8,849 nt of DNA, taken from positions 1-8,849 of the forward strand of contig MU158578.1 of NCBI GenBank assembly GCA_015711895.1. Reading direction: 5' to 3'. Within the stretch, counting starts at the first letter, position 1. Every line of letters begins with the position of its first letter. Source of the stretch: Candidatus Solincola tengchongensis. Its GTDB lineage: Bacteria; Actinomycetota; Geothermincolia; Geothermincolales; RBG-13-55-18. Both the position numbers and the translations under genes were made by a program. The notes beneath the pieces are model-generated. The model made no database searches, was not told the origin of the DNA, and worked only from the letters and a program-made list of their open reading frames with translations. Below, in pieces: positions 1 to 6,668 of the stretch.

Positions 1-1
1 G

Positions 2-589
2 CCCGAGACGTCGCGGCGCATGCGTGAGGAGGTTGACCGCGCCCGCCGTGAGGGCGACAGCCTGGGGGGCGTGTTCGAGGTGGTTGCCTATGGGGTCCCC
101 GCCGGACTGGGGAGCCACGTGCACTGGGACCGCAGGCTCGATTCACGGCTGGCGGCGGCGGTGATGTCCATACAGGGCATCAAAGGGGTGGAGATCGGGG
201 ACGGTTTCCGGCTGGCGGGCCTGCGGGGCTCGCAAGCGGCCGACCCCATCCGCCACTCTCGAAGGAGGGGATTCTTCAGGCCTACGAACCGCGCCGGGGG
301 TCTCGAGGGCGGGATGACCAATGGGGAACCTGTGGTGGTCAGAGCGGCCATGAAGCCTATCCCCACCCTGGCCTCACCCCTGGAGAGCGTGGACCTCATG
401 ACCAAGGAGAAGGTAAACGCCGCGGTTGAGAGGTCCGACGTTTGCGCCGTCCCCGCGGCGGCGGTCATCGCCGAGGCGATGGTGGCGTTCGTCATCGCGG
501 ATGCCATGCTGGAGAAGCTCGGCGGCGACAGCCTGGGGGAGATAAGCGAACGCCATAGGGATCTCGTGAGGCGCCAGAGGTCCTTTTAA
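2..589 (+). CDS. aroC: Chorismate synthase, C-terminal part (5' end outside window)
   Basis: Chorismate synthase converts 5-enolpyruvylshikimate 3-phosphate to chorismate, the last common step to aromatic amino acids, folates and quinones. It is a cytosolic FMN-dependent tetramer. The reading frame is already open at the left edge, so the first visible ATG (position 20) is internal. About 195 residues are present out of the usual 360-390. Family signatures are clear: GDSLGGVFEVVAYGVPAGLG then SHVHWDRRLD near the left edge, MSIQGIKGVEIGDGF, the TNRAGGLEGGMTNGEP segment (about 287-328), AAMKPIPTL, and the conserved ERSDVCAVPAAAVIAEAMVA signature beginning at about 428. The gene ends normally at TAA (587-589). 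No truncation or frameshift is visible. It is followed by a 199-nt spacer and then aroK, consistent with an aroC-aroK-aroB-aroQ cluster. Identification is firm; only the N-terminal half is unseen. Confidence 0.97.
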   Translation, partial: PETSRRMREEVDRARREGDSLGGVFEVVAYGVPAGLGSHVHWDRRLDSRLAAAVMSIQGIKGVEIGDGFRLAGLRGSQAADPIRHSRRRGFFRPTNRAGGLEGGMTNGEPVVVRAAMKPIPTLASPLESVDLMTKEKVNAAVERSDVCAVPAAAVIAEAMVAFVIADAMLEKLGGDSLGEISERHRDLVRRQRSF

Positions 590-636
590 GGTGCACGTCG
601 GCAAGATTATGGATAGAAGGTGGCGACTGCGGAGTT

Positions 637-757
637 TCCGATTCGGAGATGCCGGGAGGGTTCCCGGACGCACAGCGTTCGCAGGTTCGTCTCCCTGGAT
701 GAGGGATCGCTATCCGGAGCGAAGGCCGGGACCGCCTGAAGGCCCCGCCTAGGGCCT
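637..757 (+). other. aroC-aroK spacer with four short perfect hairpins
   Basis: The 199-nt gap between aroC and aroK (590-788) has no supportable gene. It contains four perfect inverted repeats in a row: TCCG/CGGA at 637-647 with a 3-nt loop; CCGGGA/TCCCGG at 652-667 with loop GGGT; TCCCT/AGGGA at 692-706 with a 5-nt loop; and AGGCCC/GGGCCT at 740-757 with a 6-nt loop. None is followed by a T-run, so none looks like an intrinsic terminator. They could be a structured operon leader, an mRNA processing site or chance in GC-rich DNA. Confidence 0.3.
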
Positions 758-774
758 CCGGGTGGCCTCCGCAC

Positions 775-780
775 AAGGGG
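775..780 (+). promoter_or_regulatory. Ribosome binding site that decides the aroK start
   Basis: AAGGGG sits 8 nt before the ATG at 789. The longer in-frame alternative, a GTG at 762, has only C-rich, hairpin-forming sequence upstream and no recognisable Shine-Dalgarno. The ATG at 789 is therefore preferred, and the nine extra residues are probably not translated. Confidence 0.6.
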
Positions 781-788
781 CGGACGGG

Positions 789-1328
789 ATGTGGGAAAAG
801 AGGAAAAAGCCTGAAAAGAGAAAGAACATTGCCCTGATCGGCTTCATGGGGGCCGGGAAGAGCACCATCGGGACCCTCTTGGCCCGGAGGTTGGGAATGC
901 GGTTCGTGGACCTCGACGAAGACATCTCCCGGGAGGCAGGCATGAGCATCCCGGAGATATTCCAACGCGAGGGCGAGGAGGGGTTCCGAGACCGGGAGAG
1001 CCGTGCCCTGCGCGAAAAGCTGCACGGAGAAGGAAAGGTGCTGGCCTGTGGGGGCGGCATCATCCTCCGCCCGGAGAACGTGGACCTCCTGCGGGAGAGG
1101 TGTACCGTGATATATCTCCAGGCGGGAAGGGAGACCATCCTGCAGCGCGTGGGCGGGGGAGAGGGGCGTCCTCTCCTAGCGGCGGGTGACGTCGCGGAAA
1201 GGGTCGAGGAATTGATGGCTCGCAGGGAGGAGGCTTACCGGCGGGCGGCCCACGTGGTAGTGACCACCGACGAACGCACTCCCGAAGAGGTGGTGGAGGA
1301 GATAGAGAGAAGATGCCTGGGGAGCTGA
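789..1328 (+). CDS. aroK: Shikimate kinase
   Basis: Shikimate kinase phosphorylates shikimate at the 3-hydroxyl using ATP, the fifth step of the chorismate pathway, in the cytosol. From the ATG at 789 the protein has 179 residues, normal for the family. A short basic N-terminal tail (KRKKPEKRK) precedes the P-loop fold. Visible motifs are Walker A GFMGAGKST at residues 18-26, the DxD shikimate and Mg site VDLDED at 40-45, GFRDRES at 65-71 carrying the shikimate-binding Arg and Glu, the CGGG motif at 87-90, lid RPLL at 127-130, and RREEAYRRAA at 145-154, where family members bind substrate through Arg. All key residues are intact. The 3' end overlaps aroB by 16 nt, which suggests translational coupling. 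A GTG at 762 is an alternative start with a poorer ribosome site. Confidence 0.96.
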   Translation: MWEKRKKPEKRKNIALIGFMGAGKSTIGTLLARRLGMRFVDLDEDISREAGMSIPEIFQREGEEGFRDRESRALREKLHGEGKVLACGGGIILRPENVDLLRERCTVIYLQAGRETILQRVGGGEGRPLLAAGDVAERVEELMARREEAYRRAAHVVVTTDERTPEEVVEEIERRCLGS

Positions 1329-2428
1329 TGGTGCGCGCCGGGGGGAAGGAGTATCCCATCCTTGTGGGTAGTGGGAGCTACAAAGAGGCGTTGCCGGAGA
1401 TCCTGCGCCGCCTGGGGCCGGATAAGGTGGCGGTGGTGAGCCATCCTCCCCTGCGGGAGATGCACGGAAAGGATCTGGAAGAAGCCCTGAGGGACGAGCT
1501 GCCCCGGCATGGGCGCGTCATCTGGTTCACCTTCCCTGAGGGCGAGGAGAACAAGACCCTGGGCACGGTGACGGAGGGCTACCGGTTTCTGCTCCGGGAA
1601 AGCCTCACCCGCGAGGACATGATCCTGGCCTTCGGGGGAGGAGTGGTTGGGGACCTGGCCGGTTTCCTGGCCGCCACCTATATGCGGGGGGTACGCTACC
1701 TGCAGCTCCCCACCACCCTGATGTCCATGGTGGATTCGAGCATCGGGGGCAAGACGGGAGTGGACCTGCCGGAGGGGAAGAACATCGTGGGGTGCTTTTA
1801 CCACCCGGAGGCGGTGATCGCCGACGTCTCGGTGCTCCGCACCCTTCCGGAAAGGGAGGTCCTGAGCGGGCTGGCCGAGGTGGCCAAATACGGGTTCCTC
1901 TACGATACCGAGATCCTCCGGGGGATGGAGGGCTGGCCGGAGGGAAGGCCTCCGGAGGGATACGACTTCGCCCCTTTGGTACGCCGTTGCGCCGCACACA
2001 AGGCGAGGGTGGTGGGGGAGGACGAGATGGACCTCAAGGGCATCCGCGCCTTTCTCAATTACGGGCACACCTTCGGCCACGCCCTGGAGGCGGCCGCCGG
2101 ATACCGGATGCTGCGCCACGGCGAGGCCGTGGCCCTGGGGATGATCATGGCCTCCCGGATGGCGGAATGGAGCGGAAGGGCGCGGGTGCCTCTGGTCGAA
2201 AGACACCTCCGGGTGCTCCTTCCGCTGTTGCGGGATATCCCCCGGCCCCTGGAGGTCTCCGCCCGGGATATCCTGGGGTTCATGGAGGCGGACAAGAAGC
2301 GGGGCCGGAGCCTGCGTTTCGTCCTCCTCAGGGAATGGCAGTCCCCGGAGCTGGTGGAATCGCCGCCGCCAGATCTGGTGTGGGAAACGGTGGAAAGGAC
2401 ACTGAAGGATTTGCACGCCGCACGGTGA
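1313..2428 (+). CDS. aroB: 3-dehydroquinate synthase
   Basis: AroB cyclises DAHP to 3-dehydroquinate, the second step of the chorismate pathway. It is a cytosolic enzyme that uses NAD and a divalent metal. The protein is 371 aa, near the family's usual length of about 360. The Rossmann-type N-terminal half carries the NAD loop GGGVVGD at residues 108-114. PTTLMSMVDSSIGGKTGVD follows at 133-151, the classic nucleotide and substrate-binding block. The three metal ligands are visible as Glu189 (LSGLAEVAKYG), His252 (NYGHTFGH) and His269 (RHGEAVALG). The start at 1313 lies inside the end of aroK, with GGAGGAG at 1295-1301, 11 nt upstream. An alternative ATG at 1328 overlaps the aroK TGA but has only a 3-nt Shine-Dalgarno spacing. 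Either start implies coupling to aroK. The gene is intact. Confidence 0.97.
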   Translation: MPGELMVRAGGKEYPILVGSGSYKEALPEILRRLGPDKVAVVSHPPLREMHGKDLEEALRDELPRHGRVIWFTFPEGEENKTLGTVTEGYRFLLRESLTREDMILAFGGGVVGDLAGFLAATYMRGVRYLQLPTTLMSMVDSSIGGKTGVDLPEGKNIVGCFYHPEAVIADVSVLRTLPEREVLSGLAEVAKYGFLYDTEILRGMEGWPEGRPPEGYDFAPLVRRCAAHKARVVGEDEMDLKGIRAFLNYGHTFGHALEAAAGYRMLRHGEAVALGMIMASRMAEWSGRARVPLVERHLRVLLPLLRDIPRPLEVSARDILGFMEADKKRGRSLRFVLLREWQSPELVESPPPDLVWETVERTLKDLHAAR

Positions 2429-2639
2429 TATGCACCCTTTTCACTGTCGTAGAGGTGGAGCACGGGATGGGGGCCAGAAGCACGAGGTATGGGACGGGAG
2501 GTATCACCAAAGGGCCGCCGGTTTGCGGGGGATGACGCCGTAGGGGACAGGGAGGACCGGACATGGGGATAAGGATAGCGGGAGGTCCATTGCCGCCCAG
2601 AGCCTGGTCGCCGGATAAGCGGAAGGAGGTAAGACGGAG
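2429..2639 (+). other. aroB-aroQ spacer with no recognised gene
   Basis: These 211 nt separate aroB from aroQ. The longest plausible reading is about 26 codons from a GTG near 2455, without recognisable homology or a good ribosome site, so I do not call a gene. A 7-bp inverted repeat (GGTGATA at 2424-2430 and TATCACC at 2502-2508) has a 71-nt loop and could be chance. No T-tract terminator or clear promoter is visible. Only the aroQ ribosome site at the right end is convincing. Confidence 0.4.
2623..2630 (+). promoter_or_regulatory. Strong Shine-Dalgarno of aroQ
   Basis: AAGGAGGT is a near-perfect anti-16S complement, 9 nt before the ATG at 2640. It fixes the aroQ start and indicates that aroQ is translated independently of aroB, 211 nt upstream. 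Confidence 0.85.
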
Positions 2640-3080
2640 ATGCCGCTGATCGCCGTGGTCAACGGTCCCAACCTGAACCTCTTGGGGGAGCGGGACCAGG
2701 ACATGTACGGGAAAGCATCCTGGGAGGAAGTCAGGGAGGAGCTCCGGGAGAAGGCCGCCGAACTGGACGTAGAGCTGGAGTTCTACCAGAGCAATCATGA
2801 AGGGGCCATCGTCGATTACCTGCAGGGACTGCGGGGACGCGCCGCCGGCCTGGTGATCAACCCCGGCGCCTTGACCCATTACGGCTACTCCCTGCGAGAT
2901 GCGCTGGCGGACCTGGGCGTGCCGGTGGTGGAGGTGCACATAAGCAACATCTTCGCCCGGGAGGAATGGAGGTCCCGTTCGGTGATCTCGCCCGTGGCCA
3001 AGGGAGTGATAAGCGGGTTGGGGACGAGAGGTTATCAGCTGGCGCTCCAATGGCTGGTAGCGGAGCTCGGAAGGGGATGA
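2640..3080 (+). CDS. aroQ: 3-dehydroquinate dehydratase, type II
   Basis: AroQ dehydrates 3-dehydroquinate to 3-dehydroshikimate, the third step of the chorismate pathway. It is the small flavodoxin-like class II enzyme, normally a cytosolic dodecamer. The 146-aa length is typical. Residues aligning with the Mycobacterium tuberculosis active site are all present: Asn11 in VNGPNLNLLG, Arg18 and the catalytic Tyr23 in GERDQDMYG, Asn74 and His80 in INPGALTH, the catalytic His100 in EVHISN, and Arg111 in AREEWR. The SPVAKGVISGLGTRGYQLAL C-terminal block is also characteristic. The start is fixed by a strong Shine-Dalgarno at 2623-2630. It is the last aro gene in the window; the next gene, after 253 nt, is a prepilin. 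It is unrelated in sequence to the lysine Schiff-base type I enzyme (AroD). Confidence 0.97.
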   Translation: MPLIAVVNGPNLNLLGERDQDMYGKASWEEVREELREKAAELDVELEFYQSNHEGAIVDYLQGLRGRAAGLVINPGALTHYGYSLRDALADLGVPVVEVHISNIFAREEWRSRSVISPVAKGVISGLGTRGYQLALQWLVAELGRG

Positions 3081-3155
3081 ATCCCAAGGGATGAGGCACT
3101 ACGAAGGGCCGCCGTGGAGTAGCGAAATTGGAGGCGTTTTCCCAGCTAGAAAGGG

Positions 3156-3219
3156 CTCGTAACATTTTCGTAACACGAGTAACAGACATTTTACCGCCGG
3201 GAGACGGCGTGTGTATTAA
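3156..3219 (+). promoter_or_regulatory. AT-rich junction with GTAAC repeats and weak candidate promoter
   Basis: The gap between aroQ and the pilin genes is noticeably less GC-rich than its surroundings. It holds three GTAAC direct repeats at 3159-3163, 3170-3174 and 3179-3183, spaced 11 and 9 nt, close to one helical turn. Outer CTCGT (3156-3160) and ACGAG (3175-3179) make part of this an imperfect palindrome. ACATTTT also occurs twice (3162-3168 and 3187-3193). Just downstream a weak sigma70-like pair is possible: TTACCG at 3191-3196 and TATTAA at 3214-3219 with a 17-nt spacer. The arrangement resembles a response-regulator operator over a promoter, but neither element is a strong consensus match. 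Confidence 0.3.
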
Positions 3220-3278
3220 GCTTTGAGGCGTGAGGTTCGAAACAGAATTAAGGATGTGAAGATCAGAAGAGGAATGTC

Positions 3279-3294
3279 GAAAAGAGGGCTTTTC
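3279..3294 (+). other. Perfect leader hairpin ahead of the first prepilin
   Basis: GAAAAG (3279-3284) and CTTTTC (3289-3294) form a perfect 6-bp stem with an AGGG tetraloop. It ends about 22 nt before the AGGAG ribosome site of the prepilin at 3334. It is AT-rich in a GC-rich genome and lacks a following T-run, so it is not a convincing terminator. It might shape the leader of the pilin mRNA. Confidence 0.3.
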
Positions 3295-3333
3295 TCATGT
3301 CCAGGCACGGCGAAATAGGAGTCGGCACGGAAG

Positions 3334-3876
3334 ATGGGAAGATTTGAAAAACTGAAGAAGGAAGCGGGTTTCACCATTGTGGAGCTGGCCGCAGTGGTCA
3401 TCATCCTGGGGATAATCCTTCTTACTGCGACCGTCAGTTACGCCAATTCGCGTAAGGGGCTTGCCCTGCGCAGTGCGGTGCAGGAGGTGGAGAGGGCCAT
3501 AAACCGGGCCCGGAGCATCGCGGGAGAGGAGGGCGTGGACGTCTACCTGCAGTTCTGGGACTCGTCAGGAGCACATCCCAATCAGTACACCATCTACCGC
3601 GTGTACCCAGGCGGGGTAAACGAGCGGGATGAGGATACACCGACGGAGACACCCTTTCCGGGATCTTCCTACCTGACCGACGGCAACGGCCACTACTGGT
3701 TCAAACTAGCGGAGGGGGCGGTGCAGGTGCAATCCGGAGTCACCCTACTCTTCCGGAGGGAAGGTAGCGTGGTGAGGGTGAGTACGGTGCCCGCCGGAGG
3801 GTCTCTTCAGGTCATCCTGGTGAAGGGAGATCTGACGGCAACGGTGTCCTGCAACGAGCTCGGCGAGGTGATATGA
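3334..3876 (+). CDS. Type IV prepilin, FimT/GspH-like minor pilin
   Basis: A minor pilin predicted to be cleaved by prepilin peptidase and inserted in the cytoplasmic membrane before pilus assembly. The 12-residue leader is basic (MGRFEKLKKEAG). Cleavage is predicted at Gly12|Phe13, followed by TIVELAAVVIILGIILL with Glu17 at mature position 5. The hydrophobic helix spans about residues 13-33. A mostly beta, GspH-like globular domain follows to residue 180, preceded by the amphipathic helix LRSAVQEVERAINRARSIA. A single cysteine lies near the C-terminus. The start has AGGAG at 3317-3321, 12 nt upstream. It is first in a run of four pilus-like genes, where FimT/GspH proteins usually stand. It could equally be called a type II secretion pseudopilin on sequence alone; the PilW- and PilX-like neighbours favour a type IV pilus. 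Confidence 0.88.
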   Translation: MGRFEKLKKEAGFTIVELAAVVIILGIILLTATVSYANSRKGLALRSAVQEVERAINRARSIAGEEGVDVYLQFWDSSGAHPNQYTIYRVYPGGVNERDEDTPTETPFPGSSYLTDGNGHYWFKLAEGAVQVQSGVTLLFRREGSVVRVSTVPAGGSLQVILVKGDLTATVSCNELGEVI

Positions 3877-3971
3877 CGGGCGCCGTGAATCGATGCCCGA
3901 TGTCCGGTTGGGGAGGAAGGGCCGGACTGGGGGATTGATTCGGGGAGACGGGCTGAGGAGGGAGCGAAGAG

Positions 3972-6665
3972 ATGCTTACCCGGATAATGAGAAAGGTTCT
4001 GATGGGGGAGGAAGGTTTCTCCATCGCCGAGGTGATGGTGGCCTTCCTCATCCTGGCCATCGCCGTCATCCCCATGGCGGGTATGTTCGCCGCCGCCTCC
4101 AAGGTCGCCCGGGTGTCCTACGACCTGAACATGGCCCAGGAATGCCTGCGACTGTACACGGAGAAGGTGAAGAACATCCCCTTCTACTACGCGCACACCG
4201 AGGATGACCTCTCCACACCTATGGACGTTGACGATTTCTACTGGGGTAACCGCTCTCCCATATATAACAACACCTGGAACAACGCGCCGGAGATAGTCAT
4301 GAAGAGCAGCTCCTCCGAACCCTACCCGGGTATGACGGTGACCATAAAGATGGCCTACGTGGACGAGGAGGAGGCCAGCGGGAAGACCCTGGCGGAAGCG
4401 GCGGAGGACACCGACCTCGCTGCCGACTGGCGGCCCATGACCCTTTACGGGTACGACCGGCCCAAGACCCCCACGGGCAAGGCCCTCAACCTCATCCTCT
4501 ACGAGATAAAGGTCACTTTGGCCAACGGCCGGACTTTTTCGGACACCGAACTCTACGCCTCCCCCACCGACGTGGTGGCCAACGTGTACATCGACAAGGT
4601 GGTGAACATATCCGCGGACGCCACCAAGCTGGGCACCCGCTACAACGCCTTCGGGGAGTGCGTGAGTGCCCCCCACCACAAGAGCTCTATCACCATCCGG
4701 GCCTACGGCGAGGGCTTCACCCAGTCCGACCTCAACGCCGGCCTTGTAGACCTCAAACTGGTGAGGGTGGACGACAACGACATCTCCCCGGCCAACCTCA
4801 CCTACGGGGAGGAGGGAGGACGTAAGTACCTTGAGGGCACCATCAGCCTGGACTCCGGAGGAAAGTCCGGGCCCACTAACGTCTGGTATCCGCGGCGCAA
4901 GCCCGGGTACTGGCACGCCTGGCTGGTGGTCAACCACATCATCTCCGTACGCAGCGACATCTTCGTGGTCGAATACCCGGTTCCCGTCTATTACAGCCCG
5001 GGTTCCAGCTATTCCGACAGCGACGGGAACAAGTCCGGCAGGGAGAGCAGTACCGATGAGGTGCTCACCTTCACCAACGTGGCCTACGTCACCGACCTTC
5101 TGAGCTACAACTACCCCAACCCGGGGGTGGGGGCGGTGGTCCAGCTGGTGCACACCGAGACCCACCCGGACACCGGTGAACCCGTCGACGTCATCAACTG
5201 CACCAACATGAGCATCAGCCCGACCGCCAACAAGGGATACCAGGGCGGGCTCACTGTGACCGCCAGGTTCAACTTCAACGGCCATATCGGCGGGTACTAC
5301 AAGGTGCGCATCATAAACTGCATAGAACGGGCCACCCCGGACATCAACGTCATGGGGAACACCTACTGCGAGCTCCCGGCGAGTGACAACTACTACCTGG
5401 AGGGGCCGCCGGGCATATTCGACGTCTACGTCAAGGGGTACGTGGAGCCGGGGGAGGTCTATGTGGAGAGCACCACTCCTCAGGTCAGGTCCTTCGGGTA
5501 CGACGACCGCCCCTACATGTACTGGCTGCGCGTGGAGGGGGTGAACTTCGACAGCTTCGTCACCCTGAAGATGGGCATCGGTTCCTCAGCTCCTCCCACG
5601 GGGGACGTGGTCTTCGACGCCGTGAGGGTCAACTGGATAGACCAGCACACCCTGGAGGCGGTCTTCGACTTCGCTCCCTACGTAGGGCCGGGTCATTACG
5701 GGAAATACTGGCTCTATGCCCAGAACAGCAATGGTTTCGGCTATGCGCTGGCGCCCGCCTTCGAGATCCGGAGGCCGGCCCCCATCATCTACGATTACCA
5801 AGTAAAGACCTACGGCTTGTGGCAGAACTACTTCGACGTCCAGGTGAGCGTGGATGGCGAGTGCTTCGACCGCGACCCCCTCACGGGGACCGATTTCCAA
5901 CTCCGCATTCAGGAGGTGGCCGACCCGGCCAACGACTGGCTGGCCACCGAGGCCATGGAGGACCCGGTACCCTCGCAGTACGGCCGCCATGTGGAGGCCA
6001 AGTTGAACCTGGTGGACTGCGACCTCGGGCAGTGGATGTTCTACGGCCTCTCCGTTCCCGCCGGGCTCACGGATTACGGGTTCACGGACACCCTGCGTCC
6101 AACTCCGGTAACCTACCTTACCAATCTCAACGTCACGCTGGGGGCTCCGGTACTGCGCACGGCCAGCGTCCCCACAGACCCGGCGCAGTATTCCCTGATC
6201 ATCATGAGCCGCTACGATGCGGTGGTCGGCGGATCCTGGATGGGCTGGAGCAACTGGTTCCAAAGCATTGAGGGGACTTACGCCAACATCCCGCCCTGGG
6301 GAAACATATACAATGCCTGGGCCTGGGAGAACGATCCCGCCCACGGTACGGTGGAATACCGCACCAAGGGCGAGATGTACTTCCAAGAGATCCGGGGAAT
6401 GGGCTTCAACAAGGGTAGCACCCTGAGCGTGCAGGTGATGAACAACGACGCGCCGCCGCACACGGGGATGAACTACACCTGGACCGGGCTCACGGTGCAC
6501 ATGGACCGTTCCCAGGCCAAGGTGTGGGTGGAGATGGACGAGACCATGAGGGCCACTACCGGCCCGGACGAGGGCGGGATGGGGAGGATGCGCCTGCGCA
6601 ACGATGCCAGCGGTGTGTGGCAGGACTGGTACATCGACCGCATCGCTTTCCAAAGGGAGGGTTGA
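3972..6665 (+). CDS. Giant type IV prepilin with Ig/TIG-like ectodomain modules
   Basis: An 897-aa prepilin, several times the usual 120-250 aa. The basic leader MLTRIMRKVLMGEEG is cleaved in prediction at Gly15|Phe16. Glu20 is mature position 5, and the hydrophobic helix runs to about residue 40, followed by a helix (ASKVARVSYDLNMAQECLRL) typical of PilV-like pilins. The rest is beta-rich and acidic. I see up to five degenerate modules, roughly residues 238-337, 388-454, 504-602, 603-714 and 794-897. Several share openings such as RAYGEGF, RVEGVNF and RGMGF, and endings such as G.Y.V or G.Y.LYAQN, which recalls IPT/TIG or Ig-like folds. Seven cysteines occur at 58, 230, 410, 450, 466, 631 and 683. 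AGGAGG lies 10 nt before the start. The gene sits between FimT-like and PilW-like genes, so it occupies a PilV slot and probably displays its ectodomain at the pilus tip. The adhesin role is inferred. Confidence 0.9.
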   Translation: MLTRIMRKVLMGEEGFSIAEVMVAFLILAIAVIPMAGMFAAASKVARVSYDLNMAQECLRLYTEKVKNIPFYYAHTEDDLSTPMDVDDFYWGNRSPIYNNTWNNAPEIVMKSSSSEPYPGMTVTIKMAYVDEEEASGKTLAEAAEDTDLAADWRPMTLYGYDRPKTPTGKALNLILYEIKVTLANGRTFSDTELYASPTDVVANVYIDKVVNISADATKLGTRYNAFGECVSAPHHKSSITIRAYGEGFTQSDLNAGLVDLKLVRVDDNDISPANLTYGEEGGRKYLEGTISLDSGGKSGPTNVWYPRRKPGYWHAWLVVNHIISVRSDIFVVEYPVPVYYSPGSSYSDSDGNKSGRESSTDEVLTFTNVAYVTDLLSYNYPNPGVGAVVQLVHTETHPDTGEPVDVINCTNMSISPTANKGYQGGLTVTARFNFNGHIGGYYKVRIINCIERATPDINVMGNTYCELPASDNYYLEGPPGIFDVYVKGYVEPGEVYVESTTPQVRSFGYDDRPYMYWLRVEGVNFDSFVTLKMGIGSSAPPTGDVVFDAVRVNWIDQHTLEAVFDFAPYVGPGHYGKYWLYAQNSNGFGYALAPAFEIRRPAPIIYDYQVKTYGLWQNYFDVQVSVDGECFDRDPLTGTDFQLRIQEVADPANDWLATEAMEDPVPSQYGRHVEAKLNLVDCDLGQWMFYGLSVPAGLTDYGFTDTLRPTPVTYLTNLNVTLGAPVLRTASVPTDPAQYSLIIMSRYDAVVGGSWMGWSNWFQSIEGTYANIPPWGNIYNAWAWENDPAHGTVEYRTKGEMYFQEIRGMGFNKGSTLSVQVMNNDAPPHTGMNYTWTGLTVHMDRSQAKVWVEMDETMRATTGPDEGGMGRMRLRNDASGVWQDWYIDRIAFQREG

Positions 6666-6668
6666 GCC

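Noticed and set aside
762..788. Upstream GTG extension of shikimate kinase
   Set aside because: No Shine-Dalgarno before the GTG, and the added residues are not part of the kinase fold. The ATG at 789 has AAGGGG at 8 nt.
1235..2416. Minus-strand 393-codon frame opposite aroB
   Set aside because: aroB on the plus strand is unmistakable, with NAD and metal motifs. The antisense product is Pro/His/Arg-rich shadow.
1792..2535. Plus-strand 247-codon frame extending from aroB into the aroB-aroQ gap
   Set aside because: Gly/Arg/Pro-rich +1 shadow of aroB with no motif and no ribosome site. Its tail in the gap is only about 35 codons.
3074..3085. GGGA/TCCC inverted repeat over the aroQ stop codon
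   Set aside because: Four base pairs with a tetraloop and no T-tract; expected by chance in GC-rich DNA.
3195..3209. CGCCG/CGGCG hairpin after aroQ as a terminator
   Set aside because: The stem is only 5 bp and the downstream sequence is not a T-run, so there is no support for intrinsic termination.
3807..5285. Long minus-strand open frame (492 codons) opposite the giant prepilin
   Set aside because: Translation is low-complexity Gly/Val/His-rich with no motif. It is the antisense shadow expected from high third-position GC in the prepilin gene, and it also overlaps the end of the FimT-like gene.
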